The notes beneath the pieces were generated by a model that saw nothing but the letters and a program-made list of their open reading frames with translations, was not told the origin of the DNA and did no database searches. From JAJACP01 sp964350245 (lineage in GTDB: Bacteria > Chlamydiota > Chlamydiia > Chlamydiales > JAAKFR01), in contig CAYGJC010000001.1 in the NCBI GenBank assembly GCA_964350245.1, forward strand, positions 62,001-126,000: 64,000 bases of DNA, written 5' to 3'. The position numbers were made by a program, and so were the translations under genes. Below, in pieces: positions 44,166-50,785 of this stretch (its first letter is position 1; the number at the start of each line of letters is the position of its first letter).

Positions 44166-44694
44166 ACTGTTTTCTTTTTTTACAACGGGTACAAATGGCT
44201 ACTAAAAAGAGCCCAACCACACCTATTGTAATCGAAGTGTCGGCTAAATTGAAAACAGCAAATCGATATCCCCAGAAATTAAATTGGAGAAAGTCGATGA
44301 CAAAACCGTATAGAAAAAAATCCACCACATTTCCAATAGCCCCGGAAACGATCAAAACAAGAGGAATGTCAGCGGCTCGATTTTGATTCAAAAAGAAAAG
44401 ATAGACCAGCATGCCAAAAATCACACCGATCCGAATCACTAGCAAAACAATTTGAAAGTTGGCAAACATTCCCCAGGCGGCTCCTCGGTTGAAGGCCAAC
44501 CCAATAGAAAAGTCGATGCCCAAAAAATCATGAAAAACAGGAATTTCATAGCAACGAAGCCCCGTGCATGCGTCGTAGAAGGGTAAAACGTGATAGACAT
44601 AGGCCTTACTCAGAAAATCTAACAGCAAGACTGTTAAACCCAAAAAGGCCAGTCCCACAACATAGCCATATTTTTTTAAAAAGAAATGTAACAC
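44155..44694 (-). CDS. lspA: Lipoprotein signal peptidase
   Basis: 179 residues with four membrane helices. The two catalytic Asp motifs are visible: GAIGNVVDFFLYGFVIDF and FNLADTSITIG. FSIGLAFNRGAAWGMF is the NxGxAFG-type motif of the family. It removes signal peptides from prolipoproteins such as the OppA copy at 49247. The gene follows dksA on the minus strand as in Chlamydia (CT407-CT408). Confidence 0.93.
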   Translation of the reverse strand: MLHFFLKKYGYVVGLAFLGLTVLLLDFLSKAYVYHVLPFYDACTGLRCYEIPVFHDFLGIDFSIGLAFNRGAAWGMFANFQIVLLVIRIGVIFGMLVYLFFLNQNRAADIPLVLIVSGAIGNVVDFFLYGFVIDFLQFNFWGYRFAVFNLADTSITIGVVGLFLVAICTRCKKRKQYVA

Positions 44695-44698
44695 GCCC

Positions 44699-45070
44699 CT
44701 ACTCAGTTAGAAGCCCTTTTTCAAATAGCTCCTGAGATTTTACCGTCATCGTTGCATAAGGAACGGCTTCTAAGCGGGCCAAAGGAATCTCATCTCCGCT
44801 TACGTCACACACTCCATATGTCTGCTCGCTGATTTTCTCAAGAGCACGCTCGATCTGACGTAGGAGCTCGAACTCTTTTCCTGTGATCTCCAAGCTAATC
44901 GTGCGATCAAAATCGTCGGTCCCTTGATCGGCTTGATGCTGAGAATATCCCGTCGATTCATCAGGCCGCTTGACTTCACGAGTTGTTCCCTCAAGCATCC
45001 GCGTCAACTGATTACGCATTTGCTCAAGACGTTCTTGAAATTTTGCAATTTGGGCTTTGGTTAGTGCCAT
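44699..45070 (-). CDS. dksA: DksA/TraR-family regulator with a degenerate zinc finger
   Basis: 123 residues from the ATG at 45070. The coiled-coil hairpin (about 1-75) holds the acidic tip residues and DQGTDDFDRTISLE. The C-terminal zinc-finger region reads YGVCDVSGDEIPLARLEAVPYATMTVKSQE. The usual four cysteines are reduced to one; the others are Ser, Thr and Ser. It should bind the RNA polymerase secondary channel like DksA but without zinc, as the Cys-poor DksA2 proteins do. It sits between lspA and nrdR as in Chlamydia. Confidence 0.88.
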   Translation of the reverse strand: MALTKAQIAKFQERLEQMRNQLTRMLEGTTREVKRPDESTGYSQHQADQGTDDFDRTISLEITGKEFELLRQIERALEKISEQTYGVCDVSGDEIPLARLEAVPYATMTVKSQELFEKGLLTE

Positions 45071-45078
45071 GAATTTCC

Positions 45079-45549
45079 TCAACTTAAATTTTCAATTGAA
45101 TCCTTTGGTTCTATCGACTGGATCGCTTCCATGAGCTCCCCGATATCCTTAAAACGACGATAGACACATGCAAAGCGGATATAAGCAATTGTGTCCATTG
45201 ATTTCAAATATTTCATTACGATTTCCCCAATTTCTTTAGTGGAAATCTCTCTAACCTGCCTAGACATCAACTCACTGGTAATCCGAGAGGCCAACGTGCG
45301 CACCTGCTCATGACTAATCCGTGTATGCCTACATGCCGCTTCCAAACCCGACGTCAGTTTTTCTTCCTGAAAATCCTCGTAGAGGCCATTGCGCTTACAA
45401 ACCTGAATGGTCAATTCAACGGTTTCAAATGTCGTGAAACGTCGACTACAATTTAAACACTCGCGACGCCTTCTTATTGCGTTTGCATCTAAGGCGTTAC
45501 GAGAGTCTGTTACCTTTAATTCTTCGTTTCCGCAAAAAGGGCATTTCAT
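45079..45549 (-). CDS. nrdR: NrdR transcriptional repressor of ribonucleotide reductase
   Basis: 156 residues. The N-terminal zinc ribbon MKCPFCGNEE and RRRRECLNCSRRFTTFE has all four cysteines. The ATP-cone follows (VCKRNGLYEDFQEEKLTSGL), with the end IAYIRFACVYRRFKD. NrdR binds NrdR boxes in front of nrd genes according to the dATP/ATP state. It is the first gene of the minus-strand run that extends to the metallophosphoesterase. Gene order with dksA and lspA matches Chlamydia. Confidence 0.93.
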   Translation of the reverse strand: MKCPFCGNEELKVTDSRNALDANAIRRRRECLNCSRRFTTFETVELTIQVCKRNGLYEDFQEEKLTSGLEAACRHTRISHEQVRTLASRITSELMSRQVREISTKEIGEIVMKYLKSMDTIAYIRFACVYRRFKDIGELMEAIQSIEPKDSIENLS

Positions 45550-45627
45550 TTCACTATGCCTATTATTTCTTATACTATTATAAGGGGGCGAAGAATAACT
45601 TGATCCTGATTTTTCTAAAACCTATTT

Positions 45628-46677
45628 ATGCTCCTCGCTTGCGCTCTTTTCCTCGTCGGTCTCATGTCCCTTCTTTTTGGGGCCAAACTTCTTGTTTCTG
45701 GAGCTTCCGGCCTCGCCCGAACATATGGCATCTCCTCTTTAGCTATCGGGCTGACGGTCGTCGCCTTTGGCACAAGTGCACCGGAAATTGCCATCAGCCT
45801 TGTTGGAGCGTGGAAAGGAGAGGGGGGACTGGTCGTTGGCAACATCATCGGCAGTAATTTATTTAATATTCTGCTCGTTTTGGGCTTAGGAGCAACGCTT
45901 ACCCCTTTGATTGTAAAAAGACGGCTGATCTGGTGGGATGTTCCCCTGATGATTCTGGCCACCCTTATTTTCTGGGCTCTAAGTATAGCAGGGCAGATGA
46001 CCCGTTTAGAGGGAGCCATTCTATTTGCAGGCATTCTCGTTTATCTCGTGCTCACGTTCATTTTTCTTAAAAAAGAGCCTCCTCAAAAGCCCTTCATTAC
46101 ACGTCGTCGTCCCATCTGGATGCAGGTTCTTTGGATCTTGTTTGGGCTGGGATTGCTCGCGGTTGGATCTGAGCTCCTCGTCAGAAGTGCCACGGAAATG
46201 GCGCGGTATTTTGGGGTGAGCGAGCTGTTTATTGGCCTAACGGTCGTCGCCATCGGCACCTCTCTGCCCGAGCTAGCTACTCTTTTGTTCGCATTGAAAA
46301 AAGGGGAAACTGATATCGCCGTTGGAAGCGTCGTAGGCAGCAATCTTTTTAACCTTCTAGCCGTGGTGGGGCTAGCCGCTCTTTTTTCACCGACACCGAT
46401 CGAGATTCCTCAAAAGGCGGTTGTATTTGATCTCCCGATTTTGGTAGGGGTTTCGATCGCCACGCTCCCGATTTTTCTCACAGGCCACCTCATCTCTCGA
46501 TGGGAGGGGCTTCTTTTCCTTTTCTACTACTGCCTCTATCTCGTCTTTCTTATCATGGAAAGAAACTTGATTCACTACCTTCCCTACTTTACAACGGCTT
46601 GTATTTTCTTTATCCTTCCCCTGACTCTGCTCACGCTACTCATCGGTTTGGCTAGGCATTTTCGGCAAAAAGGATAA
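45628..46677 (+). CDS. CaCA-family sodium/calcium exchanger
   Basis: 349 residues with about ten membrane helices in two inverted halves. Each half has the alpha repeat: GLTVVAFGTSAPEIAISLVG with GNIIGSNLFNILLVLG, and GLTVVAIGTSLPELATLLFA with GSVVGSNLFNLLAVVG. These form the ion-binding centre of YrbG-like exchangers. It extrudes calcium or a similar cation using sodium or protons. It is divergent from nrdR; the ribE start follows after 3 bases, so they form an operon. Confidence 0.9.
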   Translation: MLLACALFLVGLMSLLFGAKLLVSGASGLARTYGISSLAIGLTVVAFGTSAPEIAISLVGAWKGEGGLVVGNIIGSNLFNILLVLGLGATLTPLIVKRRLIWWDVPLMILATLIFWALSIAGQMTRLEGAILFAGILVYLVLTFIFLKKEPPQKPFITRRRPIWMQVLWILFGLGLLAVGSELLVRSATEMARYFGVSELFIGLTVVAIGTSLPELATLLFALKKGETDIAVGSVVGSNLFNLLAVVGLAALFSPTPIEIPQKAVVFDLPILVGVSIATLPIFLTGHLISRWEGLLFLFYYCLYLVFLIMERNLIHYLPYFTTACIFFILPLTLLTLLIGLARHFRQKG

Positions 46678-46680
46678 GTA

Positions 46681-47265
46681 ATGTTTACCGGCATTATACA
46701 GACAATTGGCACCGTGATCGAGGTCATCCAGAAAAAGGATCTTCTCAGCTACGCTCTTGATTTTCCTCATGATCACCTGCAGCTGGGCGCAAGCGTCTCG
46801 GTTGATGGGGTATGCCAAACTGTTGTCCACATGGAAGGGGACCATGTTTGGTTCGATGCGATCGCTGAGACGCTCAAACGGACCACTCTGGGCATCCTAA
46901 CCGCCGGCCAAAAAGTCAATATTGAACGTGCAGCTAAAATCGGCGACGAAATCGGAGGACACCTACTCTCGGGGCATATTTATGACACGGCGCGATTGCA
47001 CCAAGTGGAAGGAAACATCTACAGGTTCGAGTGCTCGCCAGATTGCATGAAATACCTATTCTCAAAGGGTTTCATCGCCATTGATGGAATCAGCTTGACG
47101 CTTGTTGAGGTGAAAGAGAATTTTTTCACAGTTCACCTGATTCCCGAAACCTTGAAGCGGACCACTCTTGGTACCAAAAAAGTGGGCGACCGGATCAACC
47201 TAGAGTTGGATACTCTCACGCAAGCCGTAGTCGAAACAGTTGAGCGCATGACTTCTTCAGGGTAA
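46681..47265 (+). CDS. ribE: Riboflavin synthase alpha chain
   Basis: 194 residues made of two lumazine-binding beta-barrel repeats. MFTGIIQTIGTV is the invariant start, and ETLKRTTLG appears once in each repeat, near residues 61 and 156. GGHLLSGHIYDT marks the second barrel. It dismutates two lumazines into riboflavin. In C. trachomatis the corresponding gene (ribC/ribE) is also near spoU and nrdR. Confidence 0.93.
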   Translation: MFTGIIQTIGTVIEVIQKKDLLSYALDFPHDHLQLGASVSVDGVCQTVVHMEGDHVWFDAIAETLKRTTLGILTAGQKVNIERAAKIGDEIGGHLLSGHIYDTARLHQVEGNIYRFECSPDCMKYLFSKGFIAIDGISLTLVEVKENFFTVHLIPETLKRTTLGTKKVGDRINLELDTLTQAVVETVERMTSSG

Positions 47266-47285
47266 TTTTTTTCTTCCATACCCCT

Positions 47286-47314
47286 TTGACAAATTCTTTA
47301 TCTATCATTAGACT
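47286..47314 (+). promoter_or_regulatory. Sigma70-type promoter upstream of the Ala-rich protein gene
   Basis: A perfect -35 TTGACA (47286-47291) and a -10 TAGACT (47309-47314) are separated by 17 bases. An AAGGAG ribosome site follows, 9 bases before the ATG at 47353. This is the best consensus promoter I see in the window. Confidence 0.65.
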
Positions 47315-47352
47315 GTTGTTATTTAATTTACTTGTCAAGAAGGAGAATCACC

Positions 47353-47715
47353 ATGGCAGCAGGCGGACAACCAATAGGAGCGCGAGTAGACTGGGATGCG
47401 TTTCAACAGACAACAGATGAGACAATCGATGAGGGAGCGCGTGCCGCAGCAGATACGGCCAAACGGGTTAATGAAGCTGTAGGTAAACCTGCAGTGAAAC
47501 TAGCGGCTGAGCGCAGCATGCAGGCAAAAGCTAAAGTGGCTTTTGGTGATGACGCAAAAGCGCTGGATCCTTCTATCAAAGCAGCCGCAGGGGAATCAGC
47601 AGAGTCTTATGCAAGCGTCTCAAACCAGGCAATTGATGCCGGCGCTCAAGCCAGCGCAAGAGGCGCCAAGGCCAGTGTCCATGGCTCGATTCAAGTCGCA
47701 AAAAAGTTTAGTTGA
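47353..47715 (+). CDS. Small Ala-rich hypothetical protein
   Basis: 120 residues from the ATG at 47353, with AAGGAG upstream and a consensus promoter. It is very rich in Ala, Lys, Gln and Ser with repeated helical turns (AAADTAKRVNEAVGK, AAERSMQAKAKVAF, SAESYASVSNQAID). The composition resembles amphipathic LEA-like or histone-like helices, but no family is assigned. It has no signal peptide or membrane helix. It precedes a candidate effector gene by 18 bases, and the strong promoter could drive both. Confidence 0.65.
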   Translation: MAAGGQPIGARVDWDAFQQTTDETIDEGARAAADTAKRVNEAVGKPAVKLAAERSMQAKAKVAFGDDAKALDPSIKAAAGESAESYASVSNQAIDAGAQASARGAKASVHGSIQVAKKFS

Positions 47716-47733
47716 CCCTATTGTGCCACAAAA

Positions 47734-49242
47734 ATGCTGAATGCCCTCGCTTACGGACTGACAAGTTGTTTTACCTCTGTTGTTGAGGTAGACGCTCCTG
47801 ATCCGTGCCACCCGACAGTCCTCTCTATGGAAGACGATCCTTTCCCGGCTTCTCCACGACCGATTGTACGTCACGTTCCACCCCCCAAGCAAGCCCAACC
47901 CGTCGAAAAAAAAGACACCTTCAACGACTATCTTTCTGGATATGCTTTTCTTTGTTACAGACCCAATCAAATCATCGGGGTGCGGCTCATTAATGAAACC
48001 GTTCGCTACGCGCTTTTTGACCATGCTAGACAGCATCTGTGCCAAGGAACACTCAATACACCAGCCGACAAGAAAACTGTCGAAGGCCTCAAAGAGCTTG
48101 CAAAAGACTTTTGTCCTCTTTTGGAAGACCAGGAGGTTGTATTCAAACGCTATACTATCCGCCCGGGGTGTGAGTGGTTGCAACCTGATCAGCAACACGT
48201 TACCTTGATTGAGTCTAATGAACAGTTGCTGTGGAGAATTCACGATCTAGCGCTGGATCTTGTCTACTTTACCGATTATGAAAATGCATTGCTTTTACAA
48301 GACTATACTGATCCCCAATCTAAGATCTCTCCTCTTTCTCAACGCCATGTGGAGTCAGTTGATCGTTTTCATTTGCAATCGCTACGCATCGTGAGTCAAA
48401 AGATTCAAGAGCTTATTTTTATCTCTGTTCCTTGGACAAGCCACTTAAATCCCGCAATTGGACTCAATGCGAATCTAGGCGCTGTTACGATTGTGAGTTC
48501 AGGCCCAGCCACAAAAGGGTGCCCTAGTGTGGTGGGCCATGCACAGCTTGTCATGGAAACCGTTGAAAACGGCCGCTATCTGTTGCATTATGCCCACATT
48601 TATGAAGATAAATCAGAGATCTATTTGGGCACTCCGGCCGTAGTTGAAGATGGTAAATTTAGAAATCCTACAAAATTTTACTATGAGGCCAAGGGAAAAA
48701 CGTGCACAGTTTCTATCGCTAAAATTCGTTCAATAAAAGATGAAGTTCATAAAGAACGCACTGCATATGAACGAGGAGAACCTATCGTCTTTTTTCAGCT
48801 AGTTCCCACTGGAGATAAGTACAACTGTTCTCGTTGGTGTTATGAAAAACTCTGCAATGCGGGTGTCGAATATACAACGGTAGTGAGCCGGGCTGCACTC
48901 CTTGCAGAAGGCGTCTCACGCCTGACTGCAAAATACAGTGTCCATCAACTCAAACAAGCACCTCCCCACATTGCAGACTTTGCAGTCCGGAATTTAGTTA
49001 CGGCGACAATTGCGACAGCAACCAATGGCCGCGCCATCGTTCATATTCCAGCAGGATGCGTGAGCGACCTAATCAAGACGGTAAAATCTAGTGGGTTAGA
49101 TTATTATCATCCTACACCCGATTTTTCTTTAACTTTGAATCCTAGAAGCCCTCTAGTTCGCCTTTGCGTGGAAGGCACATATCTTTTTCAGCCCTCTGCA
49201 ATTGTCCGACCTGTCCTCAAACGCTTAAAATCAAAATCTTAA
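47734..49242 (+). CDS. Large hypothetical protein with a permuted papain-like (NlpC/P60-type) His-Cys arrangement
   Basis: 502 residues without a signal peptide. Residues 1-60 are polar and Pro-rich. In the centre VVGHAQLVMET (His269) begins a strand-rich segment. Downstream VFFQLVPTGDKYNCSRWCYEKL places Cys365 at the head of a helix. His first and Cys later is the circularly permuted order of YiiX- and LRAT-like thiol enzymes. A hydrophobic region (ATIATATNGRAIVHIPAGC) and a basic C-terminus (VLKRLKSKS) end the protein. It may be a host-directed cysteine hydrolase; no homologue was recognised by name. Confidence 0.5.
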   Translation: MLNALAYGLTSCFTSVVEVDAPDPCHPTVLSMEDDPFPASPRPIVRHVPPPKQAQPVEKKDTFNDYLSGYAFLCYRPNQIIGVRLINETVRYALFDHARQHLCQGTLNTPADKKTVEGLKELAKDFCPLLEDQEVVFKRYTIRPGCEWLQPDQQHVTLIESNEQLLWRIHDLALDLVYFTDYENALLLQDYTDPQSKISPLSQRHVESVDRFHLQSLRIVSQKIQELIFISVPWTSHLNPAIGLNANLGAVTIVSSGPATKGCPSVVGHAQLVMETVENGRYLLHYAHIYEDKSEIYLGTPAVVEDGKFRNPTKFYYEAKGKTCTVSIAKIRSIKDEVHKERTAYERGEPIVFFQLVPTGDKYNCSRWCYEKLCNAGVEYTTVVSRAALLAEGVSRLTAKYSVHQLKQAPPHIADFAVRNLVTATIATATNGRAIVHIPAGCVSDLIKTVKSSGLDYYHPTPDFSLTLNPRSPLVRLCVEGTYLFQPSAIVRPVLKRLKSKS

Positions 49243-49246
49243 TACC

Positions 49247-50782
49247 TCACTTCCAGGCCCAAGTGAAGTCGATTTCGTTGAGCTCTGAGAGATAAACCCC
49301 TTCCAGCGCCGCATTTTTTGCAAAACTCATGGTTAAAAAATAGATTGGAATCACGGGCATCTGCTCCATCAGACGGGCTTCAGCCTGCTCAAGATAGGCG
49401 AGCCGCTTGTGAGGATCCTCTTCTTTTTGAGCCTTCTCTAACATCTGCTGAAAACTGAGATCTTCCCAATTCGACATATTCAACCGATCTTTGGCGTGCG
49501 TAAAAAGCTGCAAGTTGTAGATGGGATCCCGAATACGCGCATGCCAGGAGAGCCCACCGACATCGAAATTTCCCTCACTTAAGTTGGCGTAATAGGCGGT
49601 CCACTCCTGCGGGGCGAGTTTCACTTCAATGCCAAGCGCTTTTTCCCACTGCTCTTGAACGACCTGCGCAATCCGATGATTCGTCTCGATATTGCAGTAA
49701 CTCAATGCAATCGATGGAAAGCTTGCGTGGGTCAGATCCAACTCTTCCAAAGCCTCTTCAAAAAGGAGGCGGGCTTCTTTGAGCGCACCGTCAGAAAAAT
49801 AGGTGTGTCCTCGATTGACGCTGGTAGCCTCTACTTCCCCCTCCTTCAAAACGTGCGTCACAATCTCTTTGCGATTGGTTGCAAGAGCCAAAGCGCGTCT
49901 CACCTTCTCATGTGTAAAGGGAAACTTTTCTGTATTGATAAAATACCAATAGACCGCTTTTTCGGGAGCGTGTTCAAGCAGTTGCTGCTTTTCAAGAGCA
50001 GGAACAGCATCGAGCGGAAGCTTAGCAAACGGCTTTCCAAACCAGTCACTCTTCCCCTTTTCAAAAAGAGCTAGCTGAGTAGCCACATCTTCGACGACTG
50101 CAATTTCAATACGGTCCAACTGAACAGACCGAGCGTTCCAATAGTAGGGATTCTTTTCGAGCACCATTTGGTCATGCTCTACCCTCCTTTTCAAGCGGAA
50201 CGGGCCATTTGTCACCACATACATTTCTGCAAGCGGGTCTTTTCGTGCTGCCTCTGAGTAGATAGGAGAGTAGACCGATGTCGCTGTAAGCTCCAAAAAG
50301 TAGGAAGCGGGGTGTTCGAGTTCAACAACAAGTGTTTTAGCATCCAAAGCACGCACTCCTGCACTATCCACAGGAAGTAAGCCTTGGACAATTGCTTCCA
50401 CATTTTTGATAGGATAAAAATCAACGCTTCCTTGCGTGGGAATCTGCGGATCGATCACACTCTTCCATGCATACTCAAAGTCATAAGCGGTCACCACCTC
50501 ACCGTTGGACCATTTGGTGGGACGGAGATAAAAGGTATACGTTTTACCTTCATCAGAAAGCGTACAACTCTCAGCTGTCGCGAAGATTAACCCCTCCTCA
50601 GGAGAGCTACGCATTAACCCTTCAAAAAGCATTTTAACGGTATGATTGGCTGGAATTTCATACCCATAACGCGGATCTAAAGAGTTTGCTTCCGAGAGAT
50701 AGGTGAGGCGCAATGTTTTTTTAGCCAAAGGAGAGTGCTCACACCCCACTAAGAGAAGCAACGAAAAAATGATATAGCGCAT
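49247..50782 (-). CDS. oppA: Oligopeptide ABC transporter substrate-binding lipoprotein
   Basis: 511 residues. MRYIIFSLLLLVGCEHSP is a lipoprotein signal with the lipobox LVGC. The SBP_bac_5 family fold follows: LRLTYLSEANSLDPRYG, KMLFEGLMRSSPEEGL, TYTFYLRPTKWSNGEVVTAYDFEYAWK and the peptide-binding C-terminal part. It captures peptides at the outer face of the inner membrane. The gene is a paralogue of the C-terminal half of the gene directly upstream, from which it is separated by 3 bases. Confidence 0.9.
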   Translation of the reverse strand: MRYIIFSLLLLVGCEHSPLAKKTLRLTYLSEANSLDPRYGYEIPANHTVKMLFEGLMRSSPEEGLIFATAESCTLSDEGKTYTFYLRPTKWSNGEVVTAYDFEYAWKSVIDPQIPTQGSVDFYPIKNVEAIVQGLLPVDSAGVRALDAKTLVVELEHPASYFLELTATSVYSPIYSEAARKDPLAEMYVVTNGPFRLKRRVEHDQMVLEKNPYYWNARSVQLDRIEIAVVEDVATQLALFEKGKSDWFGKPFAKLPLDAVPALEKQQLLEHAPEKAVYWYFINTEKFPFTHEKVRRALALATNRKEIVTHVLKEGEVEATSVNRGHTYFSDGALKEARLLFEEALEELDLTHASFPSIALSYCNIETNHRIAQVVQEQWEKALGIEVKLAPQEWTAYYANLSEGNFDVGGLSWHARIRDPIYNLQLFTHAKDRLNMSNWEDLSFQQMLEKAQKEEDPHKRLAYLEQAEARLMEQMPVIPIYFLTMSFAKNAALEGVYLSELNEIDFTWAWK

Positions 50783-50785
50783 TTC

